Below, piece by piece: positions 1-6,528 of a DNA stretch of 34,009 nucleotides. The stretch lies in the NCBI GenBank assembly GCA_017414705.1, contig JAFQKX010000048.1, forward strand, positions 1-34,009, in the 5' to 3' direction. The position numbers and the translations under genes were made by a program. The DNA is from Clostridia bacterium (GTDB taxonomy: Bacteria; Bacillota; Clostridia; Oscillospirales; Acutalibacteraceae). Numbering within the stretch: the stretch's first letter is position 1; each line of letters opens with the position of its first letter. The notes beneath the pieces are model-generated. The model saw only the letters and a list, made by a program, of their open reading frames with translations, had not been told where the DNA came from and did not search any database.

Positions 1-1
1 A

Positions 2-868
2 CTTGCTTTAGGATTATTGTTGTTAATCGGATGCTCAAAAGAAACGGCATCGTCATCTCTTTCGAAAAAATATCCGTTTGAAATTAAAAAAGCTTCTGCA
101 CTGCTGCCGTTGCAAGAATTTAAAATGAAGACCTTCTATTCTAAAAGAATGCACGTCATAAAGTATGAGGATATTGTGAAAGACTGGTGGGCAACCCACG
201 ATATTCCGGATCAGCACTTTTATTTTGAATCAAATGACCATATTTTGGCGTTTTTTCTCTCGGAGAGATCCGATGTTTTAGCAACTGCAGCTTCTTTTTC
301 TACCTATCGTGATGAGGTCCGCCGTCTTCCTCAATTCGCCATTCCTTGCTGGGACGGAAAGCCTATGGCGTGCATCTCAAGATATTTGCTTTGGAAACAA
401 GACGTTTGGGCAGATCAACCTTACAATGACAATTTCCCTTGTATCGTTTTTCGTGACGAAGATTTTATTGTAGAGATCCTGAAATTAACACAAGAACAGA
501 AACAGGCCGCAGAGAACCTCTCTTTATGGGAATTATATCAAGAAATACAACGACCTCGTTTACTGCTGGAAGAAAATACTGTAAATTCAAGTACTGATGA
601 AGATGACACCGAAACTCCTTTTTCAGAATATCCAATTACTTTGATGGACGCTCAAACATCAGCCTTGGTTACGGATTGTACTTCCTCCGGAGAAGATCAA
701 CCCCCGAAAAGAAAGGTCTATTTTCGGTACCACGATTGGTTTATTTCAGTCACAGGAGCAGCAGATACGCTCAACAATGAACAGATTCATCGTTTTAGTT
801 TGGCTTATTATGCACAAGATCCCGAACAACCAATTTCAGTTTCCTCTGCAACTTCGTCCATATCCTGA
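2..868 (+). CDS. Putative lipoprotein, 5' partial, 3' end altered by an inserted palindromic element
   Basis: The frame is open from base 2 and reads a hydrophobic run ending in a lipobox (LLIGC, Cys codon at 32-34), so the true start lies just outside the window and the mature protein should be a lipid-anchored surface protein. About 280 residues are visible. They are rich in aromatic residues with an acidic, Ser/Thr-rich stretch near the middle (EENTVNSSTDEDDTETP). I recognise no domain. The stop at 866-868 falls immediately before a palindromic element, and a plausible coding remnant in another frame follows it, so the last residues are probably not the ancestral C terminus. The gene heads an operon-like set with three membrane-protein paralogs, suggesting a shared surface role. 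Base composition is AT-richer than in the housekeeping genes. Function is unknown. Confidence 0.75.
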   Translation, partial: LALGLLLLIGCSKETASSSLSKKYPFEIKKASALLPLQEFKMKTFYSKRMHVIKYEDIVKDWWATHDIPDQHFYFESNDHILAFFLSERSDVLATAASFSTYRDEVRRLPQFAIPCWDGKPMACISRYLLWKQDVWADQPYNDNFPCIVFRDEDFIVEILKLTQEQKQAAENLSLWELYQEIQRPRLLLEENTVNSSTDEDDTETPFSEYPITLMDAQTSALVTDCTSSGEDQPPKRKVYFRYHDWFISVTGAADTLNNEQIHRFSLAYYAQDPEQPISVSSATSSIS

Positions 869-873
869 GCACT

Positions 874-949
874 AACACAAAAGGACGACCTTGAACACAA
901 GGGACGGTTCTGTGATTGCGCAGAACACAAGAGAACCGTCCCCTTGTGT
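874..949. repeat. REP-like palindromic element (acacaaggg-acggttct hairpin)
   Basis: Arm 895-911 (acacaagggacggttct) is the reverse complement of 932-949 apart from one extra base. The motif AACACAA occurs three times in direct orientation (874, 894, 924), and a smaller nested hairpin is possible (ttctg 908-912 with cagaa 921-925). From memory, very similar GGGACGGTTCT...CTTGTGT palindromes are dispersed in many clostridial genomes and go with REP-associated Y1 transposases. No transposase is in this window. It lies exactly where the lipoprotein reading frame breaks off, as expected for a mobile palindrome that landed in a gene. Confidence 0.7.
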
Positions 950-950
950 A

Positions 951-1067
951 CGAGCGTATGTAGTCAGTAATGGAAAAACATCGCCTGTCTGGACATTTTC
1001 TGAAAGTGCAGCGTATTTGCATTCAACTTATGTCAGTGCCTTAATGGAAGGAGGAGCAGCGAAATGA
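951..1067 (+). pseudogene. Out-of-frame 3' remnant of the upstream lipoprotein gene
   Basis: Downstream of the palindrome, one frame is open to a TGA at 1065-1067 and gives a protein-like tail (VVSNGKTSPVWTFSESAAYL at 960-1019, then HSTYVSALMEGGAAK). That stop overlaps the ATG of the next gene as ATGA, the same coupling used between the later genes of this operon. The natural reading is that this was the original C terminus of the lipoprotein, now separated from its 5' part by the inserted element and a change of frame. No start codon with a ribosome binding site precedes it, so it is unlikely to be made on its own. The evidence is the junction pattern and composition, not homology. Confidence 0.5.
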
Positions 1068-1644
1068 GTTTTCTCGAACAAAAAAACTGAAACAACTGCG
1101 CCCTGTGGCATTTCTTCTGCGCCATCGGGTCTGGAGCAGCATTCTTGCCGTTGTGTTGGTGATCGCTATCGCATGGACGGTTTTGGCACAGTTTGCATCG
1201 TGGAGCTTGGTACGGTTATGCACCAATGTTTTTACAGACAGTCATTCTATATGGTTCGTGACCGATAAGCAGAGGGTAAACGCAGTAGATTGTATTGTTT
1301 TGGAGCGGGAGAATACTTCTCTTGAAATAAAAAACGAGTCATTGAAAAAAGTATTGATTCGTAATGCTGACTTTTCGGATTCTAACGATATCACTTGCTT
1401 TCACTGTTTCGGTTTTATGACCTTCTATCTGTATCAAGGAGATGAGGTTGTACGGACTCTTTTTGTAACGGTCTCTGCACACGAGCCTGCAAAGCTGTTT
1501 GTTGGAAAACAAACAGATCCCAACAGTGAAGAAAATTGTTTGGGATATGTCAAATTTACAAAAAGAGAACATCAACGCATCCTTAAGGCTTTTAGCGAAC
1601 TTCAAAAACACGAGCAGTCTGCTATGAAAGAGGTGATTCAATGA
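1064..1644 (+). CDS. Single-pass membrane protein, paralog A (frameshifted in an A7 run)
   Basis: A strong ribosome binding site (ggaaggaggag, 1046-1056) precedes ATG 1064, but that frame stops at 1088-1090. Adding one base to the A7 run at 1080-1086 would join MSFLEQKK to LKQLRPVAFLLRHRVW, which matches the start of the next gene. As it stands, the long frame has no good start before GTG 1105. Either the gene is broken, it depends on slippage at the A run, or the base is an assembly error. The product has one N-terminal membrane helix (SSILAVVLVIAIAWTVL) and an outer domain sharing TDKQ.VNAVD, a Cys-rich segment (CFHC), FYLYQGDEVVRTLF and GKQ with paralogs B and C. It lacks their C-terminal module. 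No known family recognised; function unknown. Confidence 0.65.
1088..1209 (+). repeat. Duplicated 5' module, copy 1 (paralog A)
   Basis: This 122-bp stretch matches 1678-1799 at a constant offset of 590 bases, with about six mismatches counted by eye. It encodes the basic juxtamembrane segment and the membrane helix. The rest of the two genes is much more diverged, so the similarity is local. Confidence 0.85.
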
Positions 1645-2507
1645 GCACCGAAGCAATGCAAACCCAACGAAAAAAGTTGAAACAACTGCGCCCTGTGGCA
1701 TTTCTTCTGCGCCATCGGATTTGGAGCAGCATTCTGGCCGTTGTGTTGGTGATGGCTATCGTATGGACGGTTTTGGCGCAGTTTGCATCGTGGAGCTTGA
1801 TGCAGTTGATCAATAATATCGGGGCGGAAAACCCGAGGATTTGGGTCATTACCGATAAGCAACAAGTCAATGCCGTGGATACCATCACGATGGAAAAGGA
1901 CGGTTTTGCAATTGAAGTCATCGACCCCACCCTCAAAAAAGATCTGATCCGCCACGCAGATTACAGTGAAACTTTTTATTTTGATTCCTGTCATGAATGT
2001 TACCCGCCGGAAAAATTCTATCTGTATCACAACGGTCAGGTCATTCGCACCTTGTTCGTTCCTGTCGCTCTTGATCAGCCTTCCACATTGTATTTGGGCA
2101 AACAAGAAAGTTTGCGTGACGAGGGCACCTTGCTTGGTTACGTGACCTTATCCCGAAAAGCTCATCAGCCTCTTTTGGATCTGATCGAACAGCATGAAAA
2201 AGAGCTTCTGGAGCAGACTGTCAGAGACGTTGACGCCATCCTGCGTGTTCGGGGTGCGGGCGTGTACGGTGAGGTGCAGGGGGTCTTGAAGGGTACTTGC
2301 GATTACGAGCAGATTCGATTGACCAACCATACCTTTGAGGATCACGAAGAATACATCATTTTGGTCAATCAACGCCACAACACGTTGTACGAGCTGCCGC
2401 AATTGCCCAAAGAATCACGGATGCAAGAGGTCTTTGTCCTCAGCATTGACAAGCAGGCAGAGATCGAGCAATTGATCGATGCAGTAAAAGGAGCGGCAGA
2501 CATATGA
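1641..2507 (+). CDS. Single-pass membrane protein, paralog B
   Basis: ATG 1641 overlaps the stop of paralog A (ATGA), implying translational coupling. The 288-aa product starts with a basic segment (RKKLKQLRPVAFLLRHR), then one membrane helix at about residues 29-47, so the remainder is probably outside the cell. The middle domain (about 55-175) carries WVITDKQQVNAVD, a CHEC motif, EKFYLYHNGQVIRTLF and LYLGKQ. A C-terminal module (about 182-280) begins EQHEKELL and contains VRGAGVYGEVQGVLKGTCDY and YELPQLP. The N-terminal stretch is shared at DNA level with A and the C-terminal module with C, making B a mosaic of its neighbours. I recognise no Pfam family. A surface role together with the lipoprotein is inferred from topology and operon layout only. 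Confidence 0.75.
   Translation: MSTEAMQTQRKKLKQLRPVAFLLRHRIWSSILAVVLVMAIVWTVLAQFASWSLMQLINNIGAENPRIWVITDKQQVNAVDTITMEKDGFAIEVIDPTLKKDLIRHADYSETFYFDSCHECYPPEKFYLYHNGQVIRTLFVPVALDQPSTLYLGKQESLRDEGTLLGYVTLSRKAHQPLLDLIEQHEKELLEQTVRDVDAILRVRGAGVYGEVQGVLKGTCDYEQIRLTNHTFEDHEEYIILVNQRHNTLYELPQLPKESRMQEVFVLSIDKQAEIEQLIDAVKGAADI
1678..1799 (+). repeat. Duplicated 5' module, copy 2 (paralog B)
   Basis: Second copy of 1088-1209. It encodes the same basic segment and membrane helix. Confidence 0.85.
2183..2478 (+). repeat. Duplicated 3' module, copy 1 (paralog B)
   Basis: This 296-bp segment matches 3013-3308 with no gaps and about 20 mismatches counted by eye, many of them silent. It encodes the C-terminal module from EQHEKELL onward. 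Similarity drops sharply on the 5' side, suggesting recent duplication or gene conversion limited to the module. Confidence 0.9.
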
Positions 2508-3331
2508 ATTGTCGGACGATTGAAAAAATAAAAAGCTTTTTCAAAAAACCGATGCTTTTACGGCATAAAATATTGTTGGTTTGTTTGGCTTTGTTTCTGC
2601 TGACGCGTTTTTTTGCAATCAATTTTGAGTTTTTGGCAAACGAGGTTTTAAGCAAGACGGAAGGCGGCTGCTCGGAAAGTTGGTTGGTAACCGATAAGTG
2701 GAAGGTGCATCATCCGCAACGTATCGTTCTGGAACTTGACGGAGTGCAGACGGAGGTTACGGATTTTTGGCTTGGTCTGGATTTAACGCGTGATGCTGTA
2801 ATTGCCGATGGATGTGGTCACAGCGTTCCCTGCTATCCCAAAACAGTGTTTTATTTCTACTGGGGTGACGAGGTCGTTCGTACGCTGGCTTTTTCACAAA
2901 CATTTCAAACAGAGGCTAAATTATTTAAGGGGAAACCAACGGATATTCAGAATGGTCCCTGCATGGGAGCGGTAAAGTTATCTCCGCGGACTGTGAAACG
3001 AATCAACGCAATGATCGAACAGCACGAAAAAGAGCTTTTGAAGCAGACGGTCAGAGACGTTGACGCGATCCTGCGTGTTCGGGGTGCAGGCGTGTACGGT
3101 GAGGTGCAGGAGGTCTTGAAGGGTACTTGCGATTACGAGCAGATCCGATTGACCAACCATACCTTTGAGGATCACGAGGAATACGTCGTCTTGGTCAATC
3201 AACGCCACAACACGTTGTACGAGCTGCCGCAATTGCCCGAAGAATCACGGATGCAAGAGTTCTTTGTGCTCAGTATTGACAAGCAGGCGGAGCTTGAGCG
3301 ATTGATCGCGCAGGTTGAATCATTGAGTTAA
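2504..3331 (+). CDS. Single-pass membrane protein, paralog C
   Basis: ATG 2504 overlaps the stop of B (ATGA), with an SD-like aaaggag upstream. The 275-aa product has a different N terminus from A and B: a basic segment (KIKSFFKKPMLLRHK) and one membrane helix at about residues 24-43 (ILLVCLALFLLTRFF). The middle domain is recognisably related (WLVTDKWKV, a Cys-rich GCGHSVPC, FYFYWGDEVVRTL, LFKGKPT), while the last ~95 residues are nearly identical to B. It ends the operon, ahead of a terminator. Three tandem paralogs with swapped modules look like a diversifying surface-protein set. No known family recognised. Confidence 0.75.
   Translation: MNCRTIEKIKSFFKKPMLLRHKILLVCLALFLLTRFFAINFEFLANEVLSKTEGGCSESWLVTDKWKVHHPQRIVLELDGVQTEVTDFWLGLDLTRDAVIADGCGHSVPCYPKTVFYFYWGDEVVRTLAFSQTFQTEAKLFKGKPTDIQNGPCMGAVKLSPRTVKRINAMIEQHEKELLKQTVRDVDAILRVRGAGVYGEVQEVLKGTCDYEQIRLTNHTFEDHEEYVVLVNQRHNTLYELPQLPEESRMQEFFVLSIDKQAELERLIAQVESLS
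3013..3308 (+). repeat. Duplicated 3' module, copy 2 (paralog C)
   Basis: Second copy of 2183-2478, offset by 830 bases. Confidence 0.9.
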
Positions 3332-3338
3332 CGACTCC

Positions 3339-3402
3339 GTCGGGGAGAGATTCCTCGCGCTCCCCGACCCTTGTCCCACGGGCAAAGCCCGTGGGATTTT
3401 TT
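3339..3402 (+). terminator. Hairpin plus Rho-independent terminator after paralog C
   Basis: A first hairpin pairs gtcggggag (3339-3347) with ctccccgac (3360-3368). The terminator proper pairs tcccacgggc (3374-3383) with gcccgtggga (3387-3396) around an AAA loop, and is followed by six T. It closes the left accessory operon. Confidence 0.9.
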
Positions 3403-3508
3403 GATGCAAAAAACAGCGGAAAATCCACGGAAAAACGGCAAAAAACGGTGTTTTTTACTTGGAAGGATTTTCCTGCGCGGGGAAAACAGAAAATTTTGCT
3501 GAAAATCA
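3403..3508. other. AT-rich spacer with an inverted repeat
   Basis: I see no gene here. An inverted repeat (ggaaaatcc 3418-3426 and ggattttcc 3465-3473) encloses A-run/T-run sequence that could form an inner stem. It lies just upstream of the pot promoter and could be an operator or a leftover terminator. Nothing decides between these. Confidence 0.35.
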
Positions 3509-3537
3509 TTGACTTTTTGCGGTTTTTGCAATATATT
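3509..3537 (+). promoter_or_regulatory. Promoter for potABCD
   Basis: TTGACT (3509-3514), a 17-base spacer and TATATT (3532-3537) make a near-consensus sigma-A promoter. Transcription would start near 3544, giving a leader of about 208 nt before the potA ATG. Confidence 0.75.
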
Positions 3538-3587
3538 ATACAGTGCGCAAACATTTTATTTGCTGCATCTATTTTTTATGTCCAAAA

Positions 3588-3741
3588 GCGAGATCAAGTC
3601 CTGTGCCGCAGCCGCATTGCGCCGGCTGTGAAAAACCCTTTGCGGAGGGCACCCGACAGCGATCTTGCGGGCAGGTGCGCACGGGCGTGGGAGAAGTGAG
3701 GCTCCTTTTGAGACCCAGACCTGCCGATTCCGCAAAGGGGG
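3588..3741 (+). promoter_or_regulatory. Structured 5' leader of potA that can sequester the ribosome binding site
   Basis: Several helices can be read directly: gcgagatc 3588-3595 with gatcttgc 3661-3668 (one G-U); gtgcc 3603-3607 with ggcac 3648-3652; cagccg 3609-3614 with cggctg 3623-3628; ggcaggt 3670-3676 with acctgcc 3719-3725. In addition ccctttgcgg 3636-3645 is a perfect complement of ccgcaaaggg 3730-3739, which contains most of the potA Shine-Dalgarno (aaaggggg, 3734-3741). That last pairing would form a pseudoknot-like lock on translation. It fits none of the riboswitch consensus sequences I can recall. A role in polyamine feedback is inference from the downstream genes. A stand-alone small RNA is the alternative. 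Confidence 0.45.
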
Positions 3742-3752
3742 ATGCATTCATT

Positions 3753-4907
3753 ATGACAGAAAAGAATATTATTGATCTGAAAAACATCGTAGTGGAGTAC
3801 GACGGTGAGCAGGTGCTCAAGGGAATCGACCTTTCCATCAAGGACGGCGAATTCGTAACCTTGCTCGGTCCGTCGGGCTGCGGCAAGACCACGACGCTTC
3901 GTATCGTCGGCGGTTTTGTGGAGCCGGACTCCGGAGATGTTTTTTTTGACGGCAAACGCATCAACGGACTGCAGCCGTACAAGCGGCAGGTCAGCACCAT
4001 TTTTCAGCGTTACGCCCTGTTTCCGCATCTGAACGTATACGAGAATATCGCATTCGGTCTGCGGGTCAATAAGGTGCCGGAAAAGGAGCTGCAGCAGCGG
4101 GTACGCGACGCGGTAGAGCTGGTGGGTCTGCGCGGATTTGAAAAGCGCAAGATCGACACGCTTTCGGGCGGTCAGCAGCAGCGTGTTGCCATTGCCCGCA
4201 GCATTGTGACCCGTCCCAAGGTACTGCTGTTGGACGAACCGTTGGCGGCGTTGGATCTCAAGCTGCGCAAGGATATGCAGGTGGAGCTTAAAAGCATTCA
4301 GCAAAGTCTGGGCATTACCTTCCTGTTCGTTACGCACGATCAGGAGGAAGCACTTTCCATGTCCGACACGGTAGTAGTTATGGACAAGGGTGTCATTCAG
4401 CAGATCGGCACGCCGCAGGATATTTATAACGAGCCGGTCAACGCCTTCGTTGCCGACTTTATCGGCGAAAGTAACATCGTAGACGGTGTCATGCTTAAGG
4501 ATAATTTGGTGCGCTTTGCGGGGCAGAGCATTGCCTGCGTGGACAAGGGATTCGGCAAAAACGAGCCGGTCGACGTGGTCATCCGTCCCGAGGACATCGA
4601 CGTGGTACGCCCCGACGAATCGCCGCTGCACGGCTTGGTGGATTCGGTCACCTTTAAGGGTGTACATTACGAGGCCATCGTGGACGTGGACGGCTTTAAA
4701 TGGATGATCCAGACCACCGATGTGGTGCGCGCGGGTGAGGAGATCGGCATTCTGCTCAACCCCGACGACATCCACGTTATGAAAAAGAGTGAATATTCGG
4801 GCAAGTTCGGCGACTATTCCACCTTCAGTGAAGAGATGGATCTGCTCTCCGATCCCAATTACCAAGAAGACGCGGAGGAATCCGTGGCAGCGGAGGCAGA
4901 GGAATGA
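3753..4907 (+). CDS. potA: Spermidine/putrescine ABC transporter, ATP-binding protein PotA
   Basis: ATPase of a polyamine importer; it energises uptake through PotB/PotC. Walker A is GPSGCGKT at residues 39-46, a Q-loop (FQRYALFPH) near 84-92, the ABC signature LSGGQQQR at 137-144, Walker B VLLLDEP at 157-163 and the switch His at 195. The C-terminal third (about 235-370) is the TOBE-type regulatory region typical of PotA/MalK proteins, and the tail is acidic. Start ATG 3753 is chosen because the frame is open further upstream but the alignable protein begins here and aaaggggg lies 11 bases before it. The 384-aa length is normal for PotA. It is first of four genes joined by ATGA overlaps. Confidence 0.95.
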   Translation: MTEKNIIDLKNIVVEYDGEQVLKGIDLSIKDGEFVTLLGPSGCGKTTTLRIVGGFVEPDSGDVFFDGKRINGLQPYKRQVSTIFQRYALFPHLNVYENIAFGLRVNKVPEKELQQRVRDAVELVGLRGFEKRKIDTLSGGQQQRVAIARSIVTRPKVLLLDEPLAALDLKLRKDMQVELKSIQQSLGITFLFVTHDQEEALSMSDTVVVMDKGVIQQIGTPQDIYNEPVNAFVADFIGESNIVDGVMLKDNLVRFAGQSIACVDKGFGKNEPVDVVIRPEDIDVVRPDESPLHGLVDSVTFKGVHYEAIVDVDGFKWMIQTTDVVRAGEEIGILLNPDDIHVMKKSEYSGKFGDYSTFSEEMDLLSDPNYQEDAEESVAAEAEE

Positions 4908-5725
4908 AAAAACGATTCTCCTCTCATTTGGTGGGATGCCCGTATTACGTTTGGGCTGCTATTTTTATCGTGGTGCCGGTGCTGATGGTTTTGTACTATT
5001 CGCTGACCGACGCCAATGGTGCTTTTACGCTGGATAATCTGAAAAACCTGGTGGGTTTTTCGGATACCTTGGTGCTTTCCATTTGGTTAGGCGCCATTGC
5101 CACCGTCATCTGTCTAATCATTTCGTATCCGATGGCGTATATTCTGTCCCGCTCGGGTGCCAACACGCAGCGCACGCTGTTGCTGCTGGTCATGCTGCCC
5201 ATGTGGATCAATCTTCTGCTGCGCACCTATTCATGGATGACCATTTTGGAGGACACGGGACTCATCAACACCCTGCTGGGCAAGCTGGGAATCGGCCCCA
5301 TTCACATGATCAACACCTCGGGTGCCGTGGTGTTGGGCATGGTATATAACTTTATGCCGTACATGATCATGCCGTTATACTCCATTATGACCAAGATCGA
5401 CAAGACCACCATTGAAGCCGCACAGGATCTGGGCGCTTCGGGTCTGCAGGTATTGGGCAAGGTGATTTTTCCGCTGAGCGTCCCGGGCATTGCTTCGGGT
5501 ATTACCATGGTATTCGTGCCCAGCGTCAGTACCTTCTATATTTCCCAAAAATTAGGCGGCACCGGCTACACGCTGATCGGTGACGTCATTGACAATCAGT
5601 TTACCAACAACGCACGCAACATGGGCGCCACGCTATCGCTGGTGCTGATGGTGCTGATCTTACTGTGCATGGCGGTTATGAATCAGTTCACCGCCGAGGA
5701 TGATGAGGGGGCGATCTTGGTATGA
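4904..5725 (+). CDS. potB: Spermidine/putrescine ABC transporter permease PotB
   Basis: 273-aa integral membrane protein with about six hydrophobic segments, starting with [20 protein letters not shown]. The permease EAA loop that contacts the ATPase is visible as [20 protein letters not shown] followed by LSVPGI. Its ATG overlaps the potA stop by ATGA. The order potA-B-C-D and the pairing with a second permease identify it as PotB. It forms the membrane channel for polyamine uptake together with PotC. Confidence 0.93.
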   Translation: MKKRFSSHLVGCPYYVWAAIFIVVPVLMVLYYSLTDANGAFTLDNLKNLVGFSDTLVLSIWLGAIATVICLIISYPMAYILSRSGANTQRTLLLLVMLPMWINLLLRTYSWMTILEDTGLINTLLGKLGIGPIHMINTSGAVVLGMVYNFMPYMIMPLYSIMTKIDKTTIEAAQDLGASGLQVLGKVIFPLSVPGIASGITMVFVPSVSTFYISQKLGGTGYTLIGDVIDNQFTNNARNMGATLSLVLMVLILLCMAVMNQFTAEDDEGAILV

Positions 5726-6528
5726 AAGCGGCTTCCAAGCTTTACGTATTCCTCATTATGCTGTTTTTGTATCTGCCCATTTTGGTATTGATCGTTTTTT
5801 CGTTCAATGCCTCGAATTCTACCAGCGTTTTTACCGGATTTTCGCTGCAGTGGTACCGCGAGCTGTTCCAAGACAAGGAGACGCTGCAAACGCTTTATAA
5901 CACGTTGTTGGTTGCCGTTTTATCGGCAGTCATTGCAACCGTTCTGGGTACCGCTGCTGCATTGGGCATCGTCAGGCTGTCCAAATGGGGGCAAAAGCTG
6001 GTGATGAACGTTACCAATCTACCGCTGATGAACCCCGATATCGTGACCGGCGTTTCCATGATGCTGCTGTTCGTATTTATCATGACGCTGTTCGGCGGGA
6101 GCGACGTATTGGGCTTTTGGACCATTTTGATCGCGCATATCACCTTTAACCTGCCGTACGTTATTTTGTCAGTCATGCCCAAACTCAAGCAGATGGATCC
6201 GCATTTGGTAGAGGCGGCACAGGATCTGGGCTGCCCGCAGTCCAAGGCGTTTTTCAAGGTCATTCTGCCCTCCATCATGCCGGGCATCATCACCGGATTT
6301 ATTATGGCGTTTACCCTTTCGATCGACGATTTCGTCATCAGTTATTTTGTCAGCGGCCCCTCCTTCCAGACGCTGCCGCTGCGCATTTACTCTATGACCA
6401 AGCGCAGAGTGGAGCCCAGCATCAACGCATTGTCCACACTGATCTTCGTGGCAGTCTTGGTGCTGCTGATCATCATTAATCTGCGTCAAAGCGCGCCACA
6501 CAAGCCGAAGAAAGGAGCCACGCGATGA
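5722..6528 (+). CDS. potC: Spermidine/putrescine ABC transporter permease PotC
   Basis: 268-aa second permease subunit, again with about six membrane segments and an EAA motif (EAAQDLGCPQSKAFFKVILP). The segment TLSIDDFVISYFVSGPSFQT is characteristic of PotC-type permeases, and the usual basic C terminus (APHKPKKGATR) follows the last helix. ATG 5722 overlaps the potB stop by ATGA. It pairs with PotB to form the translocation pore. Confidence 0.93.
   Translation: MKAASKLYVFLIMLFLYLPILVLIVFSFNASNSTSVFTGFSLQWYRELFQDKETLQTLYNTLLVAVLSAVIATVLGTAAALGIVRLSKWGQKLVMNVTNLPLMNPDIVTGVSMMLLFVFIMTLFGGSDVLGFWTILIAHITFNLPYVILSVMPKLKQMDPHLVEAAQDLGCPQSKAFFKVILPSIMPGIITGFIMAFTLSIDDFVISYFVSGPSFQTLPLRIYSMTKRRVEPSINALSTLIFVAVLVLLIIINLRQSAPHKPKKGATR

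Noticed and set aside
3588-3741. Cobalamin riboswitch, suggested by AGGTGC...ACCTGCC
   Set aside because: Only the terminal pairing resembles it; the core consensus blocks are absent and the second domain is far too short.
3543-3752. In-frame 70-residue extension of PotA into the leader
   Set aside because: The segment is Cys/Arg/Pro-rich and unlike PotA, while a proper RBS and the conserved N terminus sit at ATG 3753. The RNA-structure reading explains the stretch better.
3594-4865. 423-codon open frame on the minus strand opposite potA
   Set aside because: It mirrors a highly conserved PotA on the other strand, has no RBS and reads as low-quality protein; it follows from the codon bias of potA.
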